Position numbers and translations under genes: made by a program. From Eriocheir sinensis (Eukaryota; Arthropoda; Malacostraca; Decapoda; Varunidae), in the NCBI RefSeq assembly GCF_024679095.1, contig NC_066518.1, forward strand, positions 285,178 through 349,177: a stretch of 64,000 nucleotides of DNA, read 5' to 3'. Within the stretch, counting starts at the first letter, position 1. Each line of letters begins with the position of its first letter. Shown piece by piece: positions 11,926 through 24,601 of this stretch. The notes beneath the pieces are model-generated. The model worked only from the letters and a program-made list of their open reading frames with translations, was not told the DNA's origin and did not search any database.

Positions 11926-12234
11926 CTACGTCTTCACTATCCTTTGCTCCCTTACCTGATCCAACCCTCTCTCTTGCTTCTGTCGCTTCGCTCCTTCCAC
12001 TGTCACTTCGCTAACCCACTTCGCAGTTATCCCTGTATCCCACTCTCTTCCATTACGCCATTCATATCCTTTCTTCTCGCCTTTCTCGTTTCTCTTTCCC
12101 TACCTACATCGCCGTCACCTCTGGTCCATGTTATTCAGCTCCACCTCGCCATTCCCTCCTCCAGGCACTTCACTAACCCATCTTGCCGTCATCAGTAACT
12201 CACATTTCTCTGCATTTTTTTACTCTTACCTCCT

Positions 12235-12470
12235 TTATCCCGGTAGCAGCGTCGGGCCAAATTTGTGGCTTTACCGTGTACCAGCGATGGGCCAAATTTC
12301 TGCCATGATATAAACCTCCCAAAATAGATGATGCATAAACTGATCACCCATGCGTTGATATATATTATGAAATGGTTTGTGTGAGTGATGATTCTTTCTC
12401 ATTATTTTACTTAGAAGGACCTTTAACTAACCTAACCTAACTTAACCTAAGAAACATGACCCCTGCAGCG
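12235..12470 (+). mobile_element. piggyBac-like MITE, copy 2 (right end lost)
   Basis: Begins TTATCCCGGTAGCAGCG, the same inverted-repeat end as the elements at 3,788 and 33,542. It carries one period of the 35-bp repeat and a degraded CCTAA run (12,427-12,450). The right terminal CTACCGGGTTAA is replaced by unrelated sequence after CCCTGCAGC. Confidence 0.85.
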
Positions 12471-13000
12471 GTGCCTCGCGGTGCCCGAGAGCTGAGGCCT
12501 CGAGGGCAGCGGCAGGCTCTGGAGGGCTCAGGGCAACAAGGTCTTGCTCAAGGGCAGGTGGTGGGCCACTGAACGAGTGATCGGAGCCATTATCCAGGAC
12601 GGGAATATTGCTGGAGTGGAGCCTCGCAGAGGTGACCTGTGTACACGTCGCGTGTGTGTGTGTGTGTGTGTGTGTGGCGGCACAGTCAGCTCAGCTCTGG
12701 AGTAATCACACTCCATCATCGCTAACGCCTCGCTACACCCGTAACCCGGGGAAGCCTTCTTGCCCATGCTAGCCCCTCCTCGCCCCGCCCCTCCCGCCCC
12801 TGCCGCACCAAGCCGTAATAGCAGCCTGCCAGCGGCCGGAAAGGTGGCACCCATCACTGTAACAGCCGCTCCTCCTCACACCTCCAGATGCCCCTCCCTC
12901 CCCGCCGCGCTGCCGTCTCTAATCGCGGCCACGATGAAGGCTAATGTTCTTTCGCTCGCTCTCTTCCGTTCTCTGTTGCTACTGCGGCTCTTCTTCTTCC
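12470..13000. other. GC- and CpG-rich stretch, no gene assigned
   Basis: CpG-rich DNA with a short (GT)n at 12,652-12,675. Frames are open on both strands for up to about 130 codons, but none shows a recognisable domain or splice-supported continuation. Confidence 0.4.
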
Positions 13001-13029
13001 TTTTCTTCCTCTCCTATCATTCTTCTGTT

Positions 13030-13105
13030 CTGTTTCCTTCTCCTTCTCCTCCTCCTCCTCCTCCTCTATATTCCTCCTCCTCCTCCTCCTCCTCCATCCT
13101 TCTGG
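13030..13105. repeat. (TCC)n tract
   Basis: CTCCTCCTCC trinucleotide tract inside a longer pyrimidine run. Confidence 0.9.
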
Positions 13106-13189
13106 TCCTCCGTGCCTCAGGAAGTGAACAATTAAGATCAAAGCGACCATAATGGGATTAAGTATTATAATTGTTTTTAGTTATTTTTG

Positions 13190-13213
13190 CTAATAATAAT
13201 AATACTATTAATG

Positions 13214-13253
<40 letters not shown>

Positions 13254-13341
13254 TGATGATGATGATGATGATGATGATAATAATAACAACAGTAATAACA
13301 ATAACAACAATACAAATAATAATAGTAATGATAATAATGAC

Positions 13342-13430
<89 letters not shown>

Positions 13431-13432
13431 CA
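13190..13432. repeat. (TAA)n-(GAT)n-(AAC)n-(TAA)n compound trinucleotide repeat
   Basis: A 240-bp trinucleotide array shifting from TAA to GAT, to mixed AAC/AAT, and back to a pure 110-bp TAA run. All three plus frames read poly-Asn, Ile or Met. Confidence 0.98.
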
Positions 13433-14055
13433 TTGTAATTTTTTTAAGTAAGTGTATTGTTGTATTAGTCAGTGTAGTGTTATGAATAATTACTTCTTTG
13501 ATATGTATTTTCCAATGTGTGTTCAGTTGTTTTGAAGTCATAATATTTCAATAGGGACATTATATATAAGTAATTAATGTACGATGTATCCAATAAATTT
13601 CCATCTTAAGTTTGGCAGGATTATTTTTACGCCACGCCTTGAATTTTTGTATTTGCTAGTTCTGTTGTTTTTCCACAAGCTATAAAAATCTCCTTCCCCT
13701 CTCCAGCATCTCATTAAGGAAATGTATATCAAAACGCCGTCACAGTCTTATATATCCATTTTGCCGGAAGGAACAGCATGTTGCCCGCATTTTATAGTTT
13801 TTAGTCTGGACTGTCAATAAACAATTTAAGAAATGTGGTCAGCGCAGCTCCTTGCCAGTGGACGGCGGCACCGGCAGCACTCCAGGAGTCCCTCCTCACC
13901 TGTTCGCCGCCCACTTTTACCTGTGTGTTACCTGCCTGTGTCAAAGGTGGCTATAAACTACCTGGACGGGCGGAGTACACACGAGGGACGACGAGGGGAA
14001 TACTGAGTGGTCCGGGCGGGGCGGCCTGCGTTGTAGAGTAGCTTAATGTTCTCTT

Positions 14056-14065
14056 TGTGTGTGTG

Positions 14066-14100
<35 letters not shown>

Positions 14101-14101
14101 T
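14056..14101. repeat. (GT)n microsatellite
   Basis: GT run with one GC interruption. Confidence 0.95.
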
Positions 14102-14370
14102 GGTTTTCGGGATGGTTGGGTCGGGGTGGGTGTGGGTGTTGCTAAAACGTGCCAGACAAATAAGAAAACCTTGCTCTTTGGAAGAATTCAGTGTATGTGC
14201 GATACCAAAACAAGTCTTACAAAGGAACGAAAACAAGGACAACATGCACAGAAGTATGATGACGTTTCGTGCAATGGGACACGACGGCGCCTAAGAGTTA
14301 GAAAAGTCCGGACCGCCGCGGTGACAGGGAACAGCAGCACGAAGACGCGACACAGCCACTGCCACCGCGT

Positions 14371-14746
<376 letters not shown>

Positions 14747-14803
14747 GACCAGTGAGCGACATTATTACCTGTCAGTCAAGTGCATGGGACACGAGGAAAA
14801 GGT

Positions 14804-14806
<3 letters not shown>

Positions 14807-14863
<57 letters not shown>
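14807..14863. repeat. (GT)n microsatellite
   Basis: About 28 GT units. Confidence 0.97.
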
Positions 14864-14864
<1 letters not shown>

Positions 14865-15029
14865 CAGTCTTGTCAGTCGTCGGGTGTTGCAGGGAAGACA
14901 AGCTGTGATGAGCAACCCTGACCCTGAAGGTTTAGAATGACTAGCTTTGGTTATCCGAGGTCATCGTTGACGTCGACAAGGATATTGATTTTAGCAGATG
15001 TTGTAATGGACAGAGAAACGAATGGTAGT

Positions 15030-15356
<327 letters not shown>

Positions 15357-15889
15357 AACACTCCTTTGACCTCTATTCAGGAGCAGTAAGTAGCGGGCTT
15401 TTTTTTTTTTTTAATAGTTTTCTTTACGCCCTTGAACTGTCTCCTTAGCTGTTAAAAAAAAAAAAGTAGTAGCAGTAGTAGATAGTAGAAGTAACCGTAG
15501 CAGTACTAGTAGCAGTAACAGTAATGGTTGTGACGGTGGTTGTCCTCGTGGTAGCAATTAACCGAGACGTGAATTTCGTCTCTGTGGAATTACCTCGTCA
15601 CGTAAATTTTACCGTCGGTTTGCAGCGCCAACGAGATTAAACGGAACGAGTGACGAAGATGCGAAGGATAATTCCGCTGCCATACATGCGGCGGCGGCGG
15701 CGGCGGGATTAGGCGAGAAGTTTGTGGCGGTTGTGGTGGTTTGGGGGTCGTGTAGTGTTGCCTCGGCCTGCCTCTACTCGTGAGTGTTGCGTCACACCTT
15801 AGGCTTAGGCTCTCCCTTGTCTGTATTTCAGCGGTCTAGAGACAATGGGCAGGGGGAAAGGGGGAAGAAACAGGAGCCAGCGTATCCCA

Positions 15890-16345
15890 GGACAAATTTC
15901 TAAATTTCATCATACCACAGGGTGAACATCGACCAGGTTGGATAAAGCCCTACAAACCCCAGGGTGGAACTTATATCCCAGTATACACCTGGGTAAAGCT
16001 CTAAAGCCCATCGTAACACTGGGTGGACTTCTAGTGCTTAGCATAACCCAGGGTTATGCTGGGATATGCTAGAGCTCGGGATACACAAGGTACGACTCCT
16101 GCAGCCTGGCATACCCAGGGTGAACTCATAAAATCCAGTTTACCCAGGATGGACCTGTATAACCCATTGTAGCCCTGGGTGGACCTCGAGTCGAGTTTAC
16201 CCCAAGGTGAACCTCTGTAGCCCAATGTTCAGGGTGAACCTCTGGAGCTCAGTTTACCCCAAAATAGTCCACTATTTCCCACTGTATCGCAGGTTGAACC
16301 TCCACAGCCCAGCTTACCCATTTTTTTTAGCTCAGTTTGCCCGTT
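15890..16345. repeat. Degenerate ~38-45-bp minisatellite
   Basis: About ten imperfect units of the theme CCCAGGGTGGACCTCTA-AGCCCAGTTTA (for example at 15,950, 16,010, 16,110, 16,170, 16,220 and 16,290). Units vary in length, so this is an old array. Confidence 0.8.
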
Positions 16346-16349
16346 GGGC

Positions 16350-17590
16350 GGACTTCTAGATCCCCTGCCGTTTCTCCCAGGGTCACCTGGAGACCCCATG
16401 GGGGGCGTCTAGAGTCCTGTATATCCGGGCTGGATGCCAAGTGGCCTCCGGATCAGCGTAGTGTACCGCCGGACGCCGCCGCGTCAGGACGAGGCGGGAG
16501 ATTATTCTTGATATGCAAATTTCGCGGTGCCGTTTATCATCTCAGTGTGAGAGCGTCGGGTGCCTGTGTGCTGTGTATGCGGGACTGTGCAATAACTAAT
16601 ATGTTTACTAGCTGATGTTACACCATGCAGTGAGAACGTCATTGGCTGCTACGCCGTTAACTGTGTGTACCACCAACCACTTTCTCGTCACCGTGTGCAC
16701 GACTCGCCCACACATCAGCTTATGTGTGCACCATTATACTTGCACGTCGAGGGAAGACTCATTGTGTGATTAGAGCACCACGACGCAAGAGATCACATGC
16801 GCCAGTGGCCGTGAACGAGGCGATGAACGAGGCGGCTAATATGGCTGACAAATATTACTCAGCCCGGTCCTGTATGGAGCAGTCCATTCACAGGGCAATA
16901 AATGTTCCCTCCCCGCTAAGCTCTTACACAACGAATTGGCCACGAGAGGCCTTGAGGGCCTGGGCCCCTCGTTTCTTACTTAAACCCCTCATTGACACCG
17001 GAATCCTTGAAAAGGAAGAAAAAAAAAAGTATCCTGTGTGAAGCTGTTTAGACCCCCAAGGCCTTTCAGGAGCGAAGGAAGCCTGTCTTCTTAGGAGGAT
17101 TCACACCCCGAAACATACAGCCCGAACAATACAGCCACTTTTCTTTGGAACCGTTTACACCCGGAGAGCCGTTCAGGACCGGATGTAAAATGCCTGCGTC
17201 CCTTATTGACCCGCCAGGCGCACTAGTGTGTATCACAAAACCTAATGCACTGAACAGAGGGAGTCTGGAGGAGAGCCGCTATAGCCGTCCCGGGTGGGGC
17301 GCGCGGAGTAATCCTGGAGACATTGCGTTGAACTTAGACTTTCAAATGAAGGCGGAGATGGACGCTAGAGGGACGAATTATGCAGCACTCGTCACGCCGC
17401 TTGCCATTCCGAGGCTCCTGGCTACAGGCGGTGCTCAGGGACTCCAATAAGAGCCAGGCGGCAGAGGCAGGGGCTCCACAGGGCGAGTTTTTCCCCCTCG
17501 GATTATTCCTTCCCCCTCCTCCTTTCTTCCCAGACCGACGCCGCCTCCCCTCCCTCAGCCCTCCTAAACCTCAGTGGACTCAGGTTCCCT
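16350..17590. other. No gene assigned; CpG-containing unique DNA
   Basis: Two plus-strand frames of 105 and 101 codons (16,724 and 17,145) have non-repetitive composition but no recognisable domain. I found no convincing splice-linked partner, so I do not call them genes. Confidence 0.4.
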
Positions 17591-17598
17591 TATTTTCG

Positions 17599-17655
17599 TG
17601 TGTGTGTGTGTGTGTGGGTGTGGGTGTGGGTGTGTGTGGGTGTGGGTGTGTTGGG
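17599..17655. repeat. (GT)n/(GGGTGT)n microsatellite
   Basis: GT run grading into GGGTGT hexamers. Confidence 0.95.
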
Positions 17656-17724
17656 TTGTTATGGTGATGAAGAGGAAGACGAAGATCGAGGAAGAAAAGA
17701 AGGGAGGTGGAGGAGGAGGAAAAG

Positions 17725-17780
17725 GAAACATGGAATGACAGGCAACAGAAAGCCTGTTGGCTCATTACGAGGTTGCCTGC
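17725..17780 (+). repeat. Short dispersed repeat R1, copy 2
   Basis: GAAACATGGAATGACAGGCA with GTTGGCTCATTACGAGGTTG, matching the copies at 4,489 and 39,189. Confidence 0.65.
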
Positions 17781-17935
17781 TGAGGAGGAGGGGGAGAAGG
17801 AAGAGGAAGAAGAAGAAGAAGAAGAAGAAGAAAAAGAAAAAAAAGAAGAAGAAGAAGAAGAGGAGGAGGAGGAGGAGGAGAAGAGGAGGAAAAAGGGGAA
17901 AAGGAAGGAGAGGAGGAGAGAAAAGAGGAAAATAA
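17781..17935. repeat. (GAA)n/(GGA)n purine tract
   Basis: 155 bp of almost pure purine on the plus strand. Lys/Glu/Arg frames through it are artefacts. Confidence 0.95.
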
Positions 17936-17939
17936 TATT

Positions 17940-18427
17940 AGAACAAAGAAGAGCATACTGTTGCGGTTATTTCTTTTCCCCCAGCTGACAGCCTCCGCGG
18001 TGAACACACGCCAACACAGACTTCCCTAATTGCCCTCACTAGCACGCCCCCGTGTCCGCACTAACCACCAGCCACACCTGTGCCGCGCCTTCTCCGTCCT
18101 CGCCTCACCTGCCCGCAAATTCATCCCCAGCGGTGTGGCTGTGTGTTGTCGCGTTATCTTGTCAGAGGACGGGCGATAACATGCGATGAATTGCCTCGTA
18201 AATTATCCGCTCGGAATGGTTATCTGTTTCGTGCGTAGAACTCTATTTTTTGTTTGTGTTTGTGTCTATAGCGTGAAATGTCAGAGGTAACAGTGATAAT
18301 ATTGATGATAATGATGATAATCTTTTATCATAATAACAATAATAGCAATGATAAGGATAATAATCATGATAATCTGTCAGTTTCGTAAGTGGAACAACCT
18401 CTTTATTTAACTATTTATTTACTTATT

Positions 18428-18430
<3 letters not shown>
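17940..18430. other. No gene recognised
   Basis: Unique DNA followed by scattered AAT/GAT units at 18,290-18,370. No coding signal. Confidence 0.5.
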
Positions 18431-18515
<85 letters not shown>

Positions 18516-18565
18516 GGATGTGAAATGTAAAAGATAATAGCAATACCAATAATACTAGCAATAAA

Positions 18566-18605
<40 letters not shown>

Positions 18606-18613
18606 TAGTAGTG

Positions 18614-18647
<34 letters not shown>

Positions 18648-18650
18648 CAG
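18431..18650. repeat. (TG)n, (TAA)n and (GTA)n cluster
   Basis: TG run at 18,431-18,514, TAA run at 18,565-18,604, then a GTA run to 18,648. Confidence 0.97.
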
Positions 18651-19300
18651 CTCATCTACATTTTAATAGTAGCCTACCCCTAAATAAATAAATTATGTAA
18701 ACAAATACTAACACTACGGAGGCTTTCGTGTTATGCGCCTCCTATTGGAAAGCATTCCTGTGTATAGTTCCTGCCTTGAAGCGAGTTGCGTTGCAGTATA
18801 AATGAACACCAAGAATGTTTGCTTTAATTATACAAACACAAGGAAAACAAGGTAGGAAGAGGCGAACCCTTTGCCCGCTGAAAGCCCGAAGGGACTAATG
18901 GAACGGAGGAGAATGGGAGGAGATGAGGAGGAGGAGGAGGAGGAATAAGAGTACGAGGGGGAGTAGGAGGAGGAGGGGAGGAAAAAGAAGAAGAATAAGA
19001 AAAAAAATGAATGAGAGAAAGAAAGAATTATCAAAGTAGAAAAGTAAAGGCGAGAGAAAGAGGAGGGTTGAGAGAACGAGGGAAAGGGGAGCAGACTATG
19101 AAAATGTACACTTAGCCGATGAATTGCGAAAATGTCCTTAAATGTGCACGAAAAAGGGTAATTGAGCGAGTAACGTCATCCTCGAGGGTGTGGGAGGACG
19201 AGGCTTGCGTCATGACCTGCCTTGGTGGGGATGGGAAAGGTAAGGGGGGAGGGGGAGGAGCAGGTTGAAGGGATGACAAGATAAATATGAGAGGGCGTAA
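18651..19300. other. No gene recognised; purine-rich part
   Basis: GGA/GAA-rich DNA from 18,900 to 19,090 and unique sequence around it. Nothing coding. Confidence 0.5.
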
Positions 19301-19321
19301 TAATAGTAGTAGTAGTAGTAA

Positions 19322-19370
<49 letters not shown>

Positions 19371-19380
19371 TGTGGTGGTT
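19300..19380. repeat. (TAG)n trinucleotide repeat
   Basis: About 20 TAG units ending in GGT units. Further GGT units occur at 19,483-19,503. Confidence 0.95.
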
Positions 19381-19599
19381 AAAGAATTACGATGTTAATT
19401 TTAATGGCAGAGAAAGCGATTGATATTTCAGTGGTTGATGGTGTACTGGTGGGCATGATGGTTGTCGTGTGGTGCTGAGGTGATGGTGGTGGTGGTGGTG
19501 GCAGTGGGAGTAATGGTGATGTGAATATGGTGAAGGATTATTTCACCGGGTACGTTTCTTTCCAATCACTGTCTTTCCACTCTTCAGGTTTTATGTAGT

Positions 19600-20300
19600 G
19601 TAAGCTTTCCCTCATTTTTCTCCCTCACCTCCTCTGTGCAGTATATCACCTCTCCCTCTCGCCCTCCCTCTCCCACTCCTGCAGGCTCTCACCTCACCTT
19701 GGTCCCTCTCTTTCTACTGTTTCTACTTCTACTTCACTATTTTTACCCTCACTCTCTATACCTTCTCCCTCCTGCAGCCCCTCGCACACTTCCTCTCACC
19801 TCCTTCCCTCGCCGACTCCACTCCCTCCCCTCCCGGCGTTCACCCCTGCAGGTCTAGTAATTCCTGGATCGACTGGCCTTCGACCCTGGGGAACACGACC
19901 GTCTGGCTCTTTCTCTTTTCTCTCTTGCCGCTCCTCTTTTTCTTCTTTCTCAATTCTGTATTCTTCTCGCCTTTGGTCACGTGTATATTCTCATTTGTTC
20001 TCTGTTTTACCTCAGCTCTTTTTCCTCTTTTTCCTTTTTTCTCTCTCTCCCGTTTTCATGTAGTACGACCTTCTGTCTTCCCTCATCGCTTCTCCTCTCT
20101 CATCTCCTCTCCTCCCCTCTCTCTCTCTCTCCTCTCCTCTCCTCACTACAATGGCCTTCCTTTTCCACTCCCGCCTCTACCCTTACCACTTCTCTCCTCC
20201 CATCGCCTCCCTGTCTTTTTTTTTTTTGCGTCACTTCTTACCCATCTCATTTCCTTCCTGTCTTCTTGTCCTCCTCTCCTCCTGGAAGGCTTTTCTTTGA
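19600..20300. other. Pyrimidine-rich DNA, no gene
   Basis: C+T-rich on the plus strand. Frames of 148 and 209 codons are Ser/Leu/Phe/Pro composition artefacts running into the CCA array. Confidence 0.7.
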
Positions 20301-20311
20301 AGCTGATGCAC

Positions 20312-20550
20312 CACCGCCACTGCCGCCGCCGCCACCACCACCACCACCACCACCACCACCACTACTACTGATACTATCACCACCACCACCACCATCACTA
20401 CGACTGATACTATCACCACCACCACCACCACCACTACTACTGTTACTACTATTACTACAACCACCACTACTACTACTACTACTACTATTACTACTACTAC
20501 CACTACTACTAATGATAATAATAATATCACCACCACCACCACCACCACCG
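20312..20550. repeat. (CCA)n/(CTA)n compound trinucleotide repeat
   Basis: Alternating CCA and CTA blocks, with a higher-order duplication of ACTACTGATACTATCACCAC. Confidence 0.97.
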
Positions 20551-20630
20551 CACCTCGAGCATCGTGACCTTTACACGGCACACCCTTGTACCCCGAGAAG
20601 GAAGAAATAAAGGAGAGAAAAGAGACACAC

Positions 20631-20635
<5 letters not shown>

Positions 20636-20716
<81 letters not shown>

Positions 20717-20765
20717 CGACACAGACATAGAATCATACAGAAAGATAGACAGACAGACAGACAGG
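20636..20765. repeat. (GA)n microsatellite with (GACA)n tail
   Basis: About 37 GA units to 20,710, then GACA tetramers at 20,744-20,764. Confidence 0.97.
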
Positions 20766-20971
20766 TGGTGATTCTCCCTGTCACACCTGCGTTGAGCCAC
20801 CTGGCCACTGGTTTAGCGTGTTATATTGACGTGCGTTGCCTTGCCAGCCGCTGTCTTGCCCATTAGCATGGTCGTGTATGCTTTACGTATGTGTACTGCC
20901 GCCACTTCTCGCCCTTCGTGTACACGTGTCCGTGTGTGTATAGAGCCGGTGCCCCTTCGCGTCCCATGTAG

Positions 20972-20972
<1 letters not shown>

Positions 20973-21018
<46 letters not shown>
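20973..21018. repeat. (GT)n microsatellite
   Basis: About 22 GT units. Confidence 0.97.
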
Positions 21019-21020
<2 letters not shown>

Positions 21021-21165
21021 AAGCGTTGTTCCCTCGCCACTTGTGTAGGCGTGTGTGAATTTATGTATGCACAGGCAGCACAGCCGTCAACACCACCACC
21101 ACCACCACCACCAAGCGATAAGAGTTGTTTCGCCGTTATAAAAGGCCAGACTGATTGCCGACTAA

Positions 21166-21420
21166 GGGCCGCTTTCACAGTTACTTTTGTTTGTTTTGAT
21201 CGGTACCAATGGCGGTATAGTATTTCCACGTAAAACTGGCCGATGGGGTAGTGGCGGCTGCGGGGTTAGCCTCGCACCTTGCCACACACTCTCAACACCT
21301 CTCGCTTCCTCTACAGCCGCCACTACCCCATAGGCCAGTTTCACGTGGAAAACAATAGCGTCGATCGCCGCCATTGGTAACGATCAAAACAAACAAAGTG
21401 ACTGCATGTGAAAGCGGCCT
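21166..21420. mobile_element. Foldback MITE family B, copy 1
   Basis: A 255-bp element with ends GGGCCGCTTTCACAGTTACT and a near-exact complement, flanked by TAA on both sides (21,163-21,165 and 21,421-21,423). The arms extend inward through TTTTGATCG-TACCAATGGC and ACTGGCC-ATGGGGTAGTGG, so nearly the whole element folds back. A 3-bp TAA target duplication suggests a PIF/Harbinger-type origin (inference). Confidence 0.9.
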
Positions 21421-21534
21421 TAAACCGTGTCCTACATAATTTGTCTCTTAAGTAGAGTTCAAAGTCTTTATAAAATTGGTCATGACAGTCATTTCAGAAC
21501 ATAATTTTAACACTGGCGTTCGCACACAGCAAAA

Positions 21535-21566
<32 letters not shown>

Positions 21567-21834
21567 GACCCTAATACATCTGCAGGCCATAAGACATCAG
21601 CTCGCTCTTCTGTCCTGAGCCAAGTGTTCCATTCGCTGCGATGCGACGCGCCGGGAAGAACACGAACGCCGCGAGGTGGTGACGCAGACACCGTCGACGC
21701 TTTTATGTAAACAAATGACGCGATGACTAATTTGACCTTTTCTTTCCTTTATCTTTGCATTTGTCAACATTACGATGATTCAACTGTCAACTGAGACGGA
21801 TCACTTTTCATCATATATTGTTACACTGCTGTAT

Positions 21835-21837
<3 letters not shown>

Positions 21838-21912
<75 letters not shown>
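21838..21912. repeat. (TC)n(AC)n compound microsatellite
   Basis: About 24 TC units followed by about 13 AC units. Confidence 0.97.
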
Positions 21913-21918
<6 letters not shown>

Positions 21919-22009
21919 TCACACCAAAAAAAAGGCATGAGAGAGAGTATACTCTTCTACTAGACTGCCTCATACTTTTAACCACTACACCATACAAAAA
22001 GGCACTCAA

Positions 22010-22010
22010 G

Positions 22011-22080
<70 letters not shown>

Positions 22081-22092
22081 GAGAGAGAGAGA
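22010..22092. repeat. (TCTA)n tetranucleotide repeat
   Basis: About 17 TCTA units with one TATC slip, then six GA units. Confidence 0.97.
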
Positions 22093-22424
22093 AGCAGCAA
22101 AGCATACCCTGCAAAGTAAAGCCAAGCGTCCAGCGGCCTCTAAAGCCTAATATAGAGAGCATAAAAGTAAGGACGACCCTCCTCCGTCTCCCTTTACCGC
22201 GTGAGCCTCTCGCTGTGCCGGGGAGGCTTGAGGAAAGTTACCAGGAGGAAAAGTAAATAACGGAGCGCAAGCGTGGAAGCCAGTACACCAGCGACAGATG
22301 AGTGCTTGTTGACAACTGCCATTCCGTTATCGAACAACAGTTAGTCCCTTTCCCGAGGATCTGTTTAGTGATCAGTATAAATTCATCGGACATGTGGGGG
22401 AAGTGAGAAAAAGAACTTACGTAT

Positions 22425-22630
22425 ATTAAAAACTGATGTAAAAACACGCCGCAGTGGGTATAAGTTAGATAAATTCAGGTTCAGAAAGGCAATAGACAAG
22501 TAGTCCCCAAACAGGGTGGTGGACGAGAGGAACAAACTGTAAAGGCATATAGTCGAGGCAAACCCAGTGGAAAGCTTTAAAAGGACGTTATGTGCATTTG
22601 TGGATGGGAAGGGAACTTGGTGAATAAACA
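22425..22630 (+). pseudogene. LINE reverse-transcriptase protein, C-terminal relic
   Basis: One plus frame reads GYKLDKFRFRKAIDK, stop, SPNRVVDERNKL, stop, RHIVEANPVESFKR. This is the familiar C-terminal pattern of arthropod non-LTR ORF2 proteins (an RVVD-W-N-L-P, VEA-S-FK-like block). Two in-frame stops and no upstream RT core show it is a dead 5'-truncated copy. Confidence 0.7.
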
Positions 22631-22789
22631 TCTCTCGGTAGCTATCATGTTAAGGCCGTCTGACCTCTTGTAGTCTTCTTATATCCTTGTGTATGAGGTA
22701 TTAACGAAAGGATCAAGAGTAGAAGGTGGGCTGGGGGAACCGTTTTAAGTGACATAGATCACAAATAAAAGAAAAATGGGTCAGCCGGC

Positions 22790-23095
22790 TTAGTCTTGCC
22801 TGGTTTTGGCTTCCCAAGGAGGATTTTCATTGGACGTTTTCATTCGAACTTTTGAAATTAGACTCCAAGTATAGATCTGCGATTTTCCGGACCATTTAAG
22901 TTCTGAGATTAACTGTGAAGGCTGTCCCGTTTTCTGTGATCCCATCCCATCATCGTCCCTCCCTCTCACGTATGCTGGAAGCGTTTTATGTACAACGTTT
23001 TCAGCAATGGCTTCGAAGATTACATTGTCCTGCAGGACTTTCGCGATAACCCCTTTTATAAAACTTCTCTCATTACTACTTTCATGGTTTGGCAC
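22790..23095 (-). CDS. Hypothetical frame, possible exon or transposon fragment
   Basis: A 101-codon open frame with balanced, non-repetitive composition (IKGVIAKVLQDNVIFEAIAE in its first half). I recognise no domain and see no partner exon. It may be a fragment of a transposon protein or chance. Confidence 0.2.
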   Translation of the reverse strand: MPNHESSNERSFIKGVIAKVLQDNVIFEAIAENVVHKTLPAYVRGRDDDGMGSQKTGQPSQLISELKWSGKSQIYTWSLISKVRMKTSNENPPWEAKTRQD

Positions 23096-23186
23096 ATGGA
23101 GTTTTCTTTCCCTTCTAATAGCTATTTATGTATTGCATCAGGAGGGAGGGGAGCCATTTTTTTTTTCTCGCTTTAATTCCAATCAA

Positions 23187-23242
23187 TAGTAGTAGCAGTA
23201 GTAGTAGTAGGCTAGTAGTAGTAGTAGTAGAAGTAGTAGTAA

Positions 23243-23272
<30 letters not shown>
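23187..23272. repeat. (GTA)n trinucleotide repeat
   Basis: About 28 interrupted GTA units. Confidence 0.95.
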
Positions 23273-23274
<2 letters not shown>

Positions 23275-23389
23275 TTGTTTTTGTTGTTGCTGTATAGTCA
23301 TGTTGCTGTCCACGTCATGTGTCAGGGAGTTGCCGTAGATATATCAAGGTTAGGTTCATAGTTTCGAGTTTAGCATAAAAATCAAGGGT

Positions 23390-23880
23390 TAACTATAGTA
23401 ACTCAGCAGCAAAGCGACTTCAAGTGTCTGAAGCAACGTCATATATCAGTTAGCAGACACACATATCGTGGTTAGCTTAGAAATTTCGAGTTTAACATGA
23501 AAACAACAGTTACACTAATCACCCTGTACTCATGCAGAGGTAGGAAAAAGGCGGTATATATAGTAGCAAAGCGATGCCAAGGATAAAAAAAAAGCTTTTC
23601 CAATAAGTGAGTTAGCGCAGAGATATTGAAGTTAGGTTGCGGTATAGAGTTAATGGGGGACTCTTCTCCCAGCACCCAGGGAGAGGCCAGAAAAAGGCGG
23701 TACTCGTTAGCATAATGATATCGAGGGTGTACAAATTTCTTCATCTGTGAGTGTGCTACGTTAGATATACCGAGGTTGGCGTGGAGTTTTAGGGGGAACT
23801 CCTCACCTAGCATCAAGGAGGTGGTCAGGAAAAGACGGTACTCGTTAGCATAATGATATCGTGGGTCTAAAAGGCACGCC
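23390..23880. repeat. ~140-bp minisatellite
   Basis: At least three units. The landmark GGCGGTACTCGTTAGCATAA occurs at 23,697 and 23,836 and, diverged, at 23,552 (spacing 145 and 139 bp). The 204-codon minus-strand frame over it, with its repeated HPRYHYANEYRLFL motif, is a translation of this array and not a gene. Confidence 0.88.
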
Positions 23881-23999
23881 ATCATCCCTCGGCGGGTACG
23901 AGTGTCGATGGCGCCGGACTTGAGGGTAATCTGAGCGGCCAAATGCAAATGTGTGTGCGGCTCGTGTTGCATGTAGGTGAGAGGCGATGCAACCCTTCT

Positions 24000-24230
24000 C
24001 CTCCTTCTCCTTCCCTCCATCTCCCTCTCGCCTTCCCTATCCCTGAGGTTTTTATTTTCATCCTCTTCCTCTGTCTCTTCTTCCACATCATCCCTTCCTT
24101 TTCTACACGCCCTCTGTCCCTTTCATCTCACCTCCTCCTCCTCCTCCTCATCTCCATTACTTCTCCTCATCTTCTCTTCGTTATCTCTCCTCCTTTTCTT
24201 ACTTCTGCTCCTCCACCACATCAAGCCTTG
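24000..24230. repeat. Pyrimidine tract with (TCC)n
   Basis: C+T-rich stretch. The frames here are artefacts. Confidence 0.85.
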
Positions 24231-24325
24231 CCATATGTAGCTAAATCCCTAATCATCCTTCTTTTCTTTTTTACTCGTTTTTTTTCTTCACCGTACTCTC
24301 GCACATTCCTTCCGCTGCCATCCGG

Positions 24326-24372
24326 CCCCGTTCACACCGTGCCGACTCTGGACCACGACAACCCAGCGACTT
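24326..24372 (+). mobile_element. Fragment of MITE family C
   Basis: GGCCCCGTTCACACCGTGCC through ACGACAACCCAGCGAC is the reverse complement of the right end of the element at 24,806-24,957. It abuts MITE family A copy 3, which probably inserted into it. Confidence 0.75.
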
Positions 24373-24375
24373 TTA

Positions 24376-24594
24376 GGGTGGTATTACAAGACTCTTTCGC
24401 TTCTCACAATATCTATTTCTAAGGGTCAAAGAGGGGGTCAATCGGGTTCTAATGAGTGTTTCTACAGGTTCATGGTACAGAGGAAGGGTCACACTATCAC
24501 CAGGGTCATAGAACTAGTCATGGAAATGCCCAAAACTCCTACGAAAGCCTTGTCAAATAAGTGTTCTTGGCCGGTGAAATCTCTTAAAATACGA
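24376..24594 (-). mobile_element. MITE family A, copy 3
   Basis: Same element as at 4,892 in the same orientation, more diverged. It lies head-to-head with copy 4 (24,602), making a large inverted pair. Confidence 0.85.
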
Positions 24595-24601
24595 CTCTTA
24601 C

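Noticed and set aside
16724..17450. Two ~100-codon plus frames as genes
   Set aside because: No domain, no clear splice partners and no homology recognised; length is within chance for this base composition.
23472..24086. A 204-codon minus-strand frame with repeated HPRYHYANEYRLFL
   Set aside because: The protein repeat is the ~140-bp minisatellite read through; unit lengths of 145 and 139 bp are not consistently divisible by three.
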